Assembly: GCA_001695595.3 (NCBI GenBank)
Contig: MBPM02000057.1
Span: 248,001 to 312,000 of the forward strand
DNA: 64,000 nucleotides
Origin: Plasmopara viticola
Lineage: Eukaryota; Oomycota; Peronosporomycetes; Peronosporales; Peronosporaceae
Direction of reading: 5' to 3'
Shown here: positions 11,665-23,811 of the stretch, in pieces
Layout of the letters: every line of letters starts with the position of its first letter
How positions within the stretch are numbered: position 1 is the stretch's first letter
The notes under the pieces: model-generated
Seen by the model: the letters and a program-made list of their open reading frames with translations, nothing else
Database searches by the model: none
Told to the model about the DNA's origin: nothing
Position numbers and translations under genes: made by a program

Positions 11665-13945
11665 ATTCTCAGGTGGCAGATTCATTGTGCAAACCGGTAT
11701 TTGGGTGTCTGTCATGAACCAGAAATCCAACCACAAAAAATCATATCTACCAGACGACTAGCTAGTCGTAAAATATTGGATCCCTGTATGTTGGTGCATT
11801 TAGCGCAGGAGAATCTCAGCCGCAATTTTCGGGTATCACCACATTCAAAGCGTCGACGGACGCACGAGTGCTGGCCAGCAGCTCGAAGGCTTACCATCTC
11901 TCTATCAGCATAGCTAAGCTTCATTTTTAGTCGAGTGTAAAACTGGCAATCGCTATTACGATAATGATGTTAAATAAGGAAAATACAATAGATATTCACC
12001 TAACGACTGTATGTTTAGTACCGGAAAACGCCAGTAAAAAGATTTATTTGTAAGCTCTTAGCTTTATCTGGTTGGCTTTTGTGAAAAAGATAAAAAATTA
12101 AAGGCCCGGACACAAAGCATGTTACGTGCAACTAAGGATGTATGAGCATGCCGTAGTCCTCACATTTATCATTAGCGTCAATAGCATCGCAGATGCGTTC
12201 ACTGTGCATATACAGGGCGCAAAGCTTCAAAGTAAGAACGCATCTCGTAGTCGGGCCACAAGAGTTGAGCTGGTACCGCTCAAAAGAATGCAAAGTGTCT
12301 GATAATTCACAGCTTACGTTGTACAGTAGCGTAGTACTGTTAACAAGCAGGGCGTTCAAGAACTCTGCACAAAAGCCCTTTTCTTGCATTAAGGAGCTCG
12401 TCACCAGAGGTGCGGCGGGTGTACATACTGTACCCAGCATTCTTGACCGAATGCAACATGAAACAACAGTCTGCGTTTCTATCAAATTGCCATATTAAAA
12501 TGCTATGATTCTTGCAAAGAAATGGTCTTGGATCGGCTTCATGCGCGTTTACTGTATCGTTGTGTCGCCGACGACGTCAGGGGTGGTGGTGGCGCCCACC
12601 ACAAAACGGGATGCGTAGGACGGTACACCAATTGTCATTGACATAGAACCGCCGCAATGCGATACGTGAAGAGCCGGGCTACTCGGAGAGCAGGAATCAT
12701 TACATAAGACCCGCAGAGCATTAATTTCGTCGTAATGCCAGCATTGCATGGCGCGTTAACACATGTAACCAAGACATGAACAATAGCAAACCCTACCTTC
12801 TGCATCTCGCGCTACACTAGAGAAATGATCGAGAGCAAAGGTTAATATCTTTACGCTACATGATCATGTACCAGCCATTGGCCCCGTGGCTCTTCTTTCG
12901 TTAAGTTTGTCCAGGCCCTCTGTAATGCAAATGGTCAGGCGAACCCAACGCGACGCGCGTCCAGAACAGATTTCGAATGCCAAATTTTTACGGCGTGGCC
13001 ATGTTGTTTGACGAAAGGACTGCCATCCTGGTCCGTATTGTCGAATCGACATAGCAGCGTAACAAATATTCATGAATTTTACGATCCTCGGTGACTGCGT
13101 AACGTCCTGCAACAAGTCCATGAACTATACTGCCATCAAGCACAGAGCAGTGGCGGTAACTATGGTACTACTGTAGGATAAACTATAAAAATTGCAGGCT
13201 TCATGCTTCAGGTGTATGATTGCACGACGTTCGATGGATCGCCACACATCGTGGACGGGCTCGCCACACATCGGGTACGCTGCAAACACGTCTAGCTTTT
13301 AATGCCCGACAGCGCTTTGAATTCCACCAATCACCGCCGCGTTGAATTCGCGTGGGAAGCCTTGCCATTGGTTCATCTTACTCCTTTTTTCAAAAAAAGT
13401 CTCTTGTCACGTGCGCCAGAAAAAATTCAGGGAGATGGGCTGAGACACGCAAAGGGATCTACCCCGGCTTTGGGCGACACCTGTCGTGCCTTTGCATCGT
13501 GGACCGCGTTTCTAAACTAATCGGTTACCGGGCAAGATTGAGCAGTGTATTGATAGATGACATACAAAGTGGGTGCAGCTATCTTTAAGTGGCTTGGTAC
13601 ACGCGCTGCATGAAGCCCGCTGCCTGGTTCTAACTGCCATATCAGTTTGACACGTGTCTCAAGAGAAAAGCCAGCAATGGAAGTGACTCACACAGTCGAC
13701 GTTGCGATTGGAACATAATTAGAGATTGACCCGCTGCTGCTCCCCTAGCCCCGCGGCTGCCCTTTCTTTCCCGTCTGTGCATAGCCAGCAGCAGATGCGA
13801 GGGGGAGGCTGCTGTGGTCGTCCTGCGCTTATTACCATTCCTACCAGGCCGTTAGTACTCCACTCGCCTCGCTCGTCTTCGTCTTTGCGGTGCCTGTCTC
13901 CGAAACTGGAAGTATTTTTTCTGCCGGAGCAGATCAGTTAGTTTT
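11665..13945. other. Gene-poor stretch; one Cys-rich frame of unknown status
   Basis: No confident gene. A minus-strand frame of 117 codons at 12132-12485 contains about ten cysteines but has no signal peptide and no family match I can make, so it is not called as a gene. The last ~250 bp before 13946 are rich in C and T and probably contain the promoter and 5' UTR of the WRKY19-like gene. Confidence 0.5.
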
Positions 13946-15655
13946 ATGGCCTCCACGTCCACATCTTCGGTGTCCCAGTCCCTATCCACCCGCAACGCGG
14001 TCATGCAGCCGCAAGATGCCAGTGCCACTGCTCTCGATGCCTCGCACGCTTTCAACTACGACCCGGTTTCGTACCAACGGTATGCTCAAGAGCGCGCGAT
14101 GCACGACCCAACAGGGCTGAAATCCATGGCTGTCAGCGGCTCGGCCAACCCTAGTAACGGACTGAAGGAGCACACTTCCCCTAATGACTTGCGGGCTAAG
14201 CCCAAGCCATTGTCCGCCGATACGTCCCCCACTAGCGTCACTAAGATGCAGCCTCAAGCTTCTTTAGCGTCAACATCCACTGCCTCGACCTCTAGCTCGG
14301 TCGTCAAAATCTCAACTGCGTCAGCTCGAAACGATTCGCTGAAATCTAATCGTCTCTGCACTATGCCTGGCTGTACAAAGCGAGTGCGTTCCAAGGGTCT
14401 CTGCAAGGCTCATGGAGGTGGTCGCCGCTGCATGGTTGACGGGTGCGAGCGCAGCAGTCAGGGCCAGGGCCTTTGCATTCGCCATGGCGGCGGTAAGCGC
14501 TGCACCCAGCCTGGTTGCACGAAGGCGTCTCAATCGAATGGGTTGTGCAAAGCGCACGGTGGTGGCTTGCGCTGCCAAAGTTCTGGGTGCACCAAAAGCA
14601 GCCAGGGTGGCGGCTTTTGCCGTGCGCATGGCGGTGGCCAACGGTGCGAGAAAGAAGGTTGCAACAAGGGCGCACAGCGTGGTGGGTTTTGCGCTGGCCA
14701 CGGCGGTAGTCGCTTTTGTCAGCACCCAGACTGCACCAAGAACGACCGCGGTGGGGGATTCTGTGCAGAGCATGGTGGTGGCAAACGTTGTGACCATCCT
14801 GGATGCAACAAGCCCGCGCGGAAGAAAGGCAAATGCTCTTACCATGCTAATGCCGCCAAGGGCAAATTGCCAAAAGACCAGCTTGCCACGGCTGTCTCTT
14901 TGCCTCAGCACATGATGGATATGCGACAGATTACTACGCCGACGTTTGCAATGGGCGTCAAAGATCTGCGAGAATCGCACGGCCAGGTCGACGCGCAGCG
15001 CGCTGCTTACGTGCACCAGCAGCGCGTAGAAATGGACATGCGCTACAAAGGCTATGATGCACCCAGCAACGCCGGCCAGTACCTGCAAATTCACGCGGAC
15101 CAGCGATCATATGAGCCTATTAGTCTGCAGGCTAACGGCCCTACTCGTTATAATGTCTCTGTGGACAACAGTGCTCTTCCCCCCGTCTCCGGCGGTATGT
15201 ACAAATCTGCCGGTGCTATGGACCGTCAAGTTTACGCCTCGCGCGCTGCTCCTGAGCACATGAAAAATATATATAATCAACATTGGACCACAAAGCCAGA
15301 AATGCCACATCACCACCCGGACGGGAGGGTCGACTATTTTGAAGTGAGCAAGGAGCAGCAGCATCATCATTCGCAACAGTCTGGTCACCACTTGCCGTAT
15401 CCCGCCCAACCGTCGCAATACCACCACCACCTTAGCCCAGCAGATTCTGCTGCCGCAGCTGCAGCGTACGGTCAACAGCAAGCGTCGCGGGGATTCTATA
15501 GTCAGCATCCTCCGCCGTCTTCTGCATCTGGTGAACCGTCAACGTCCCAACAGCAATCAAACATGATGTATTACTCCGCGAACGGATTCCAGCCCCACCA
15601 AATCCACAGCATCCAGCAGCAACAACAACAGCAGCAACAGATGCAGATGTTATAA
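13946..15655 (+). CDS. WRKY19-like zinc-repeat protein
   Basis: A 569-residue single-exon protein. Seven tandem units of about 24 residues run from about residue 138 to 301, each with the pattern C-x4-C-x9-C-x2-H followed in most units by GGG and Arg/Lys. Such units are found in the proteins annotated as 'WRKY transcription factor 19-like' in oomycete genomes. There is no WRKYGQK motif, so the name reflects only the shared Cys/His repeats. The N-terminal 130 residues are rich in Ser and Thr. The C-terminal ~270 residues are rich in His, Gln and Ala and end in a nine-Gln run. A role as a nuclear nucleic-acid or protein binding regulator is inferred from the repeats. The start codon is the first ATG of the frame. 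Confidence 0.85.
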   Translation: MASTSTSSVSQSLSTRNAVMQPQDASATALDASHAFNYDPVSYQRYAQERAMHDPTGLKSMAVSGSANPSNGLKEHTSPNDLRAKPKPLSADTSPTSVTKMQPQASLASTSTASTSSSVVKISTASARNDSLKSNRLCTMPGCTKRVRSKGLCKAHGGGRRCMVDGCERSSQGQGLCIRHGGGKRCTQPGCTKASQSNGLCKAHGGGLRCQSSGCTKSSQGGGFCRAHGGGQRCEKEGCNKGAQRGGFCAGHGGSRFCQHPDCTKNDRGGGFCAEHGGGKRCDHPGCNKPARKKGKCSYHANAAKGKLPKDQLATAVSLPQHMMDMRQITTPTFAMGVKDLRESHGQVDAQRAAYVHQQRVEMDMRYKGYDAPSNAGQYLQIHADQRSYEPISLQANGPTRYNVSVDNSALPPVSGGMYKSAGAMDRQVYASRAAPEHMKNIYNQHWTTKPEMPHHHPDGRVDYFEVSKEQQHHHSQQSGHHLPYPAQPSQYHHHLSPADSAAAAAAYGQQQASRGFYSQHPPPSSASGEPSTSQQQSNMMYYSANGFQPHQIHSIQQQQQQQQQMQML

Positions 15656-16239
15656 AGCTTAGCATTTTCCAGTGCAGTCGTTGAACGAGTCTGCTTCTAT
15701 GCACGTCGCGCTCACTGAGATGAATTTCAAGAATCAAGCGCAAGCGCAAGCGATGTAGTGACCCGACTGCACTGTTGTAATAGAGATAGAACCATCCCGC
15801 TATGAATCGGCAGCGTAGTGTGTTGTATGCTGTTGGTCTCGGCACAAAGCCTACCTCCCGTGTCAGTTTTGATCAGCTTAAAAACTGTTTAAGCTCACGC
15901 AACATCCACATGAGCATGTTTAAATTTTTAAGTCAACTTTCTTCTTACAACGTATCTTGACGCGCCTGAGCTTATGTTCAGTGGCGCGCCTTATACTTGG
16001 CACCGCCTTCCCCTTTTCTTGCTCGTGACCCGACTCTTTCGGTGAAGGGCAAAGCCAACGAGTGCAGCGCCTAATTATAAGGCTAAGATTACAGTCGAGA
16101 CAGCTACGCTACATTTCTTATCTACACCATGTCTGAATTCTGGGTGAACCATACCCTACGAGCTACTTCGACTTAAGCGTTGGAATTGCAATAGTCCGGC
16201 CTCGTCATCCTCGAAATTAAAACCACTTTCGTGCTGCCG
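15656..16239. other. Intergenic space, probably two convergent 3' UTRs
   Basis: No gene recognised between the stop of the WRKY19-like gene and the stop of the small minus-strand gene. The space likely holds their 3' ends. Confidence 0.5.
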
Positions 16240-16662
16240 TCAAGCAGAAAAGCTTCGTCGTCGAGGAACGACGACCGCAAGACGTCTTCTACCAGGGCTC
16301 TCGGCAGCAGTGGGGCCACGAACATCTTCAATCTTAGCGTTGCGAGCCGCGCCACCTCGAGTCGACTGCAGCTTGGCCTGTAGATAGGTGCCCATGGCTG
16401 ACGTGGGCAAATGCAGCAGTCCAGGAAATGAGACGCGCGGCGACCCGGTGGCCTCCTGACTGTCGTTCAAAGCCACATCGAAACATTTTTTGCCGGCGTA
16501 ATAAAGTCGATAGCATTCGACGAGTTCGTGCTCCATGCCAGCGTAAGTTTCAAGCAAATGCGTGGCAGACGATTCGTTTCCCGGTTCGTACACGCGTAGC
16601 AGACGCTCCAACTTTGTGCGGTAGTTGCCTGCGTACCGCTGATTGCCCGTGCCTTGGTTCAT
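16240..16662 (-). CDS. Small hypothetical protein (140 aa)
   Basis: A clean single-exon frame from an ATG at 16662. Residues about 16-56 follow a pattern known from repeated small helical segments in other protist proteins: KLxRLLRVYEP, then LLETYAG, then a Glu-rich EHELVECY stretch. The C-terminal half is rich in Ser, Arg and Pro and ends in a basic stretch (PGRRRLAVVVPRRRSF). No signal peptide or membrane segment is visible. It lies 168 bp downstream of the stop of the inositol polyphosphate kinase gene on the same strand. The function is unknown. Coding status is supported by frame length, an in-context ATG and a coherent helical composition, but not by a firm family match. Confidence 0.55.
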   Translation of the reverse strand: MNQGTGNQRYAGNYRTKLERLLRVYEPGNESSATHLLETYAGMEHELVECYRLYYAGKKCFDVALNDSQEATGSPRVSFPGLLHLPTSAMGTYLQAKLQSTRGGAARNAKIEDVRGPTAAESPGRRRLAVVVPRRRSFSA

Positions 16663-16830
16663 ACTGTGCGACTTCAGTGGATATAGGAATTTTCGAAGAA
16701 ATCTTAATGAAAGCTTCTATGAAGCTACTATTAGTGCGCAATTCTAATTTGTGCGTTTTCGAATTTTTTTCTTCGATTAGAAAGCTTAAACCATAAGGAT
16801 GCGGCATCTAAAGCAGCTTGAAGCCGCTTC

Positions 16831-17937
16831 TCATGACTGTACCGCTACATTTGCACGTGATGCGCAATTTGGCCTGGTTTGAGCTTCGTTAAGAAGTGTC
16901 TGGAAACAACTGATCAGCGAGGCGATGCCAGTTCGCAAGCCTTCGTCTCGCGTAGGAGGAATTGGCTGTGTCACATGAGCAAAGTCGATTAGTCGAATGT
17001 CGGCCCCGAAATTTTCTGCCTCAGTGCCACCGTCCCGAATCGACTTTTCGCCGTCGTAAAGGAAGAGAAATGAGCTTGCAATGAATCGAGTTTCTCGCTG
17101 CTCGTCAAACCACTTTCGCAGCTGGTCTAGGCGACGCAAGAACTAAACTTTTCAGCAAAATTAATCAGACACAGTATCACTTGTTTCCTATACTACATAA
17201 TGCAGATATTCGTACAAACTTACCGCCTTCAGCAGCACAATTGTCTTAGTTGTGTCATTCGCCGGTAAATAACATCCGAATGCTTGAGCGAGATGGTCGA
17301 CAGAAGAAATTCCGCGGCCAAAGTATTTGTCATACACTCTGTAGGTCTTCTTCTCTTGGTCAAATACCTTGATGCCCTGAATGCGAAGCCCCACCGTCTC
17401 CTGCATCGGGGATTTGGATTTCTCGTGCGCGATCTTTTCAGCCGGTGCGTCCTCTTCGTAGGATCTTGTTCCCATCTTGACATCCATGATGCACGGCCGC
17501 GTCCTTCCCCACGTGAGATCTTCTAGCATCAAGTGTTCTGCCGTCACTACTCGTTATCACTTCGTCATTTCACTCACAATGCATTTGTCTTCTTACGTCT
17601 GGGGTGCACTTCATCCTCGCCATGCGTCACCTCAGATACAGTAATTGTACCAAAGTATTTCGGCAAAAACTTTTGCAGTCCTGCAAATTCCAGTGAGCCC
17701 GACTTCGACACGAACACGCGCTCGTAGAAGTCGTGCTCGCGCATTCCTCGCCCTTTGCTTTGAAAAGGCTTTAAGATACGTCCATTGTGGGCCTTTAGAC
17801 CTGTTTTCCGTAGCAATAAGAAGGAGCTTAGCTCACGTATTATTTACCATAGAACGACTAGCATCACTACACGTCTTGGGAGTGGCATGACCGCCCACTT
17901 GGTGTGCCATCTCGGTGAAGCCCTCTAGGTCCGACAT
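16831..17937 (-). CDS. Inositol polyphosphate kinase (IPK superfamily)
   Basis: Four exons on the minus strand: 17937-17873, 17826-17597, 17546-17224 and 17142-16831, giving 309 residues. Introns are 46, 50 and 81 bp, all GT-AG. The protein shows the IPK family marks in order: HQVGGH at residues 12-17, an ILKPFQ and EHDFYERVF segment, MLEDLTW, the inositol-binding PCIMDVKMG motif at 116-124 (PxxxDxKxG), SSFLFLYDGE near 229-238 and RLIDFAH at 256-262 with the metal/ATP Asp. This family transfers phosphate from ATP to inositol phosphates (IPMK, IP3K and IP6K types). Size and the compact motif spacing fit IPMK, but the HQVGGH motif also occurs in IP6K enzymes, so the exact substrate is open. The first intron uses a GTGTAG donor and was chosen because it alone keeps phase and family spacing. 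Confidence 0.85.
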
Positions 17938-18695
17938 TTGTACTTTAGTGCTGCTCTTCGCGGTATCTAGGCCGACACACAATTTATGCCTTTATTATCT
18001 TTTAAATAGCTGACAAAAAATGTACGAGCGTATTTCGTAACTTCGCATCACGATCAATTTGTTTGAGTAGCAATCGGAAGCTCATTAGAGAAGACTGAGG
18101 CTGTCGCGAGCACTACTCGCATTAAACCGTTATCAAATTAAAGGTTTGACACCTCAAAGAGCCAGCTAATTGCTGTCCAAATGTAATTGTGCATGGCAAG
18201 CTCAATGTCACTTTGAAGCTCTCTTTTATTTCGTTTCGCCTCTGGTCTGCAGCTAAATTGCAATTTGTGCCCAATTGGCGGATGAGCTGTCGTGCAGGGA
18301 CGTAGTGAAAGGCAGTAAGTAGTACACATATACAGTGCAAGCAAATTACTCTTCAACCAATTTCTGCAAAAGCGCGAACGTTTGCAAACGTTGTTGACAA
18401 TCAGTGCGCTGTTGTCCATGAAGTTTCTATGTTGCCAATTGTTCTAGCTCAACTTTGCTGATAAACTTAAGCGCTCTGATCAGCTCGTATCTCAATACTT
18501 TCACTTGTTTGGCCTTCAAGACCACACAATTTTAGTCAATGTTGTCACCCCCTTTAGTACATCGCAATGCGGAAGGAACTCAATAACTGAAGAATGTGAT
18601 ACATTCGTTAAAGCAAAACACAAATCAAAGCAGAAAAGAACTCGTCAGCCTACAACGCATTTCGCGCCCGCGACATTTAAGACATCTTCAATTGA
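17938..18695. other. Intergenic space, no supported gene
   Basis: Lies between the start of the IP kinase and the stop of the saposin gene, both on the minus strand. Only short frames without known features. It probably contains the kinase promoter. Confidence 0.5.
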
Positions 18696-21600
18696 TTACT
18701 CGATCTCCATAAGCTTGCCCAAGCTCTGCCGACTTTTTTCAAACGCCTGGACGATCGGATCGTCCTTTCGGGTGCCCAAGTAGACCGAAGCCGAGTCGCA
18801 CAAAGTGATGGCATGGCACGCTTCACTAGGACTTTTCCCTTCGCGCATGAGCGACACCAGCTCATCGAACTTGGAGGTAAGCGCGTCGCAGCGAACAAAA
18901 GGAGGTAGCACGGTACAGATGGTTTCGAGCGTCACCTTTGCCTCACGCAAAATATTATCGTCGTTCTTTGCGCGCTTTAAAAGATCGGCAGCGTACTCAC
19001 AGAACAGGCAACTTACAGACATTGAAGTCGGCTTTTTCTCCACCGCCGCAGGTTCACAATTCGCAATACGCGCACAGACGGCATCCACATCTTCGTCCCT
19101 TTTCAGCGAATCAATGATCATGTCCTTGTGCTTCATAAGCAGCTTGCACTATTTCACAAAATCGTCATTAAAAAAATCATTTCATATAAACAGCGGCGAC
19201 ACGCAATTCTTACATCGAGCGACTCGGGGATCAAACGGCAAATTGAGTTGATCTCAATTTTAAAGGTAGCCAAGCTATCCGGACGTGCAATCAAAGATGC
19301 GAGTAACAGCGTGTTCTGTCGGCAAGTCGTGCACTTTGAAGGCAAGAAGTCTTTGCCAGTGAAGTCAAGTACATCGAACGCCGAATATCTCGAAGAATCC
19401 GTGAGAGCGCACAGCTTCGACACCTGGCAAATTTCTTCAGGTTCTTTTCCAGCTTGCAGATCGGACACAGCAGCATTCAACACTTTAAGATTGGCGTGGC
19501 ACTAAAATACATGCAAAGCATAATCAGACGTCAAGCAACTTCAATACAAAGTTTGCTACGTATGTTGCGTACCGCGTCGTCAGCAGGAAGCAACTGGCAC
19601 ATGATCCCTGCAGCTTCACGCATTTCCTTAACTTCCTCGGGTTTTATAGCAAGTGCATGCTTTAGCACCGCCATTAGACCGCTGCACATTGCGCACGTGT
19701 TGCTATCCTCTTTATCGTTTTTAGTGACGGGCAAAGACAATTTAGCCTTGGCAGGGACGGGATCCTCCTGACAAAACATTAGGTCAAAACACACGTCGTT
19801 CTCGTGAACGCCCTTCTGAAATGAATAAACAATCGTGTCCAATTGCTTTAGAAACGAGTGACACTACAAACGCGTAGAAACATCAGTAGATACAACTAAG
19901 AAACGGTACTCGAATTTCATTTACCTGGTTGTCGTTCGAAAGCTTGTCGCACATGATGTTAGCTACTTCGCGGATAAGTGCAGTCGCATTCGGGTCCCGT
20001 TCCATCCTTCTTTTAATAAGTGCTCCCAATTCCGTGCAGAACGTGCACCCATCAGTGGATACTGCAAATGTATCCATCACCGTTTGTGTCAGCACAAGGT
20101 CTGAGGCTAATACGTCGCTGCTCAAGTTTTCCGGCGCTAGTGCAGCGCAAAATTTTAGCTCTGTACAAATAGCCTTGGAACTCATGCCCTTAGTGATTGC
20201 ATCAATGACAAAATCAAACTCTTTCATGTAAACGTGGCATGGGTTATCCGAGCCCAGCATATCGCAGATCATGTCAGCGTATAAACGAATTTCACGAATG
20301 TCAGTGCCATACTGCTGAAGAGCAACCTTCATAACTGTGGTAGCAAATTGGCAATACGTGCACTGAGTTGCGTTTCCAATCGGCAACTGCGACGCCTCAA
20401 TCGCGCCTTTCATTTCAAAGGCAACGGATGGCGCAACATTGTCCCAGCGCTTCTTCTCGTCGCAAACATCAAGGAGCTCGCAGGCCTTGAATGGGCGCAC
20501 GCCCAATTTATCTGTATACGCAATATTGTCAAAGTTCATGTCAACAAACGCGCAATTGTATCGCGAGGGTACAAGTTGACATATGTTCGATAAAATGGCC
20601 TTGACAATCGGCAACTTTTCCGGTGATGCAAGATTGACGTGGTGAATTACCGTAGCAACACGCGAGCAGAACAGGCAGCCGTCATGAGGCAGATAGGCAT
20701 CACCATTCACCAAGGCCGGCTCAGTACGGTCTTTGATTTCCACTGTCTCCATCAATCCACGAGGATTTGTATCAAAATCAGAAGGTCGGTCAGCAACTTC
20801 AACCGAGCAGTACTTAAGCGTCTTACAAATGGCACGAGGGTGCACTCCCTTTTCCAAAGAATCAATAATAATGTCCAGCTCATTCACGTACTGATGGCAC
20901 GGGCTGTCGTCTCCCAACATGCCACAAATCATGTCAGCATAGTCGCGAACCTGGTCAATTTGGTCAGGAGTCTCTTGCAAGATGACCTCCAAAACAGTTG
21001 TAGCTGCGTCACAATACACACACGACTTGTCATTTCCCACTACCTGACTCGACGGGAGAAAGTCATAAAGCAGATCTTGCGGACAGAAACTGGAATTAGC
21101 GCAGACATCATGCGGGAGCTGGCCTAGCTGCACCAGCTCCACCATGCGGTCAAAGCTCGCTTCAACCTCGACGCACTTGGATTGTGACGTAGCCGTTGCG
21201 CATACCATTCCCAACACTGGCTTTACCATATGCAACTGCTCGGGAATTACTTCGTTGACATGGTAAACAACGCCAGCGACGTGACTACAAAATGCGCACG
21301 ACGATTCGTTCTCCGCGGAGGCAGTCACCACTGAGGTTTTGTCCTCAACAACTTGGTTCTCGTCAATAGAAGACATCAAAGTAGAGTCCCTGTCCAAGCA
21401 CATAGAAATCCGAGTGCAAATTACAAGTGGTTCAGTGTCGTGCTTCAGCCAGTCAACAATGTCATCAAAGTTCTTCAAGAACGTGTGGCACTTCGAGTCA
21501 GCAGACATGGCGTCACAGAGATCCCCAATGATGGCCCGTACTTCTTGTACTTGCTGTACTTCCTGGGCCATTGCCTGGCTAACCATCTGCACAAATCTCT

Positions 21601-22246
21601 CGCACAACTTACACGACAAAGTATCGGCTTTCTTCAAGTCCGATACGATCGGAACGAGTTCGCACACTTCGTCGTCCGTCTTGCCCTTCGACACCAACTC
21701 TTTGATCGTATCCTTCGAGTCTAGAATGGTAGTACACTGCAATCACAGAAAACATACTCTCAGTTATGACCCATTGCACACGAAACCATATCTTTGTACC
21801 TGCTGGACCAAGTCGGCACGCTTAAGATCATCGCACGACGCTTCGCCCCACACCCGCAGTGAGATCATGTCAACGACTGGGCGGAAGAGCAGAGATAGCG
21901 TCTCCGTCTCAGTTTGAAGCTGATCCTGCTCGTGGATCGTTTGCAGCGCCTTCATGCATGCGCGCTTCCGCTCCACCGTCAAATCTTTCACCTTGACATC
22001 GTCCTCGATCACAACAACACGCACAACGTCGTCGTGGGACACGTCAGTGCTGAAAAAGCGCTGCAGCATAACCTCAGCCTTCTGGACTTGTTCGTTCAAC
22101 GCGGCCATGACGGCCGAGCCAAAGTTCCCGCCCTCTTCCTTCAGCTCGTTCTGAAGCGGTAAATCGGCCTCGACTGGATCTTGCATGCTGACCCCAGCAC
22201 TTACGATCGCAGACGCAACCACCACATTCAGCAGTAGAGCGCGCAT
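18696..22246 (-). CDS. Secreted multi-saposin protein
   Basis: Five exons on the minus strand: 22246-21800, 21736-19925, 19863-19573, 19501-19214 and 19148-18696, giving 1096 residues. Introns are 61-71 bp, all phase 0 and GT-AG. The N-terminus has a hydrophobic signal peptide (about residues 1-20, LLLNVVVASAIVSAG). Nine clear saposin B domains follow, each of about 75 residues with the six-Cys layout CxxC...C...C...C...C, and one divergent domain precedes them. There is no membrane segment after the signal. Saposin B domains are small helical, disulfide-bonded lipid-binding modules, so a secreted or vacuolar lipid-interacting role is expected. Such proteins usually are cleaved into single domains. 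All four introns fall right before the fourth Cys of a domain. Domains 3-4 and 5-6 look like a duplicated pair. Confidence 0.88.
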
Positions 22247-23811
22247 TCTTTCGAGTGGATTCTTCTCTTGATTCGATGCTCACAACGAGAGCTTTGAAAG
22301 TGACCAACGGTCGATCTGTCCTTGTCTCCCCTTTCCCAGCAGCTTTTTTTCCATAGAATAATCTATCTCCCACAATTTAAATTACAGCGGGAGCTACTTT
22401 TTAGCTCCTTTCATCCAAAGTTTATATCAGTCTTTTTCTTAAAAGTTCGCAGCTCCGAACGCTTTTTGGCAACATAAGTGGAATCTTTCTGACGCTTGTC
22501 ACTAAAACATTCTTTTTTTTTTTTTTTAAAGCTCTCAGGCTCATGGCGGCTAGCAGCAAGCACCCGACAGATTCAATGGTCTGGTGTACCCCATTTTCGT
22601 GTAAATGAACGTCTATTAATCACCGACCTGGTGGGAGCTCATTACATAAATTCGACATTTTATGCTTGCTGGCTTGCCTACAACTTGAAGTTAGATGGTC
22701 TGCTTACACAATTTAATCAGAGAGGGATTAGTGCTATTAATTTCCGCCAGTAGCAGAAAAAAACCATCTCTTATTATTATGCTCCAATGGTACCAAAGTC
22801 ACCAAATGTTATAAAACTCGCGGAAAACCAGCACTTTAACCTCATATAACTGAATCAGTATCACTGAGTCGAACTTTGAATCTCGTTATCCTTTATAAAA
22901 GACTCAATTAAACCGACTTGAGTTGTGGCTTGAGCTAATAACCGAGCATATACAAATTCTACACAAACGTCTTGGCAAATGAGCCTAAGCGCTTGTTTTA
23001 AAGTGAATATGAAGTTTGCTTTGCGGACGTTTAAAGTGCGAGCACTTTCACACCCCCAAAATACGACAAAGAGGTAGTGTAAACCTTACAAAAACGTCTT
23101 CTACGCTAATTCCACTTGCAGCATTATCTATAGATAATTTGTAGGTGTTCGAATGATTATTCAAACTTCGGTGAAGCGGTATTAAGCGCCACTTCATACA
23201 AATTAGCTTGGCGCCTGCAAGAGTGCCTTTAAGACATCTGTATCATACCAAAGCTAACATTAAAGGGTGAAAAGTGCTTGCTAGCCACTCCCGAGAGCTC
23301 TTCTCACTGAGATTCTTTGAGAGGAAATGTAGCTGCTTAAGCCCATAGATATATGTGCTTGTACGTCAACTTAGTCCTGACGACAGCATTTGACTTAGCA
23401 GTCATCGCCGGCAGGTTGACCGGCACCGGCAACCACGCCAATTTTCACATTGTTTTAAAACACGTACGCAATTATCCTATCGTTGTGAAGTTGGTAAACT
23501 GTAAGGTCTTTCATTCGCAAATACTTGCTACCTTCAAGCCAATCATGTATATAAGCTATTCAAGATTGGCTCATCACTCGAGCGCAATGTTCTCACCAAT
23601 CGGGCGCAATCGTATGAAAACGTCTGTCCATGCGCCTGTCCATGACGTCACTGTTGCGAGTTATGCATTGATAAAAAAAATTATGACCCCCTCGGACTTA
23701 ACTTCAAGTCCGCCTAATGCGAAACATGCTGTATCTCTTTATCTGATTTTTACGTAATCTTGTGCACTAGATAATTTTGCCATTTGACAAGCCATTCACG
23801 TCTGTGTTGCA
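22247..23811. other. Intergenic space with an LTR-like relic
   Basis: The first ~150 bp likely hold the promoter of the saposin gene. A T-run lies near 22504-22520. No gene is recognised. Around 23500-23690 the sequence loosely follows the copia LTR of this window and is listed separately. Confidence 0.5.
23500..23690. repeat. LTR-like relic
   Basis: The stretch with aggtctttcattcgcaaata, cttgctaccttcaagccaat and, further on, gcgcaatcgtatg follows the order of blocks seen in the copia LTRs at 27990 and 32352. Identity is low (roughly 60-65 percent by eye). It could be an old solo LTR or a related family's LTR. Confidence 0.35.

Noticed and set aside
14321..15094. 257-codon open frame on the minus strand inside the WRKY19-like gene
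   Set aside because: Shadow of the highly regular Cys/His repeats and their codon pattern. The translation is Ala/Thr-rich without domains.
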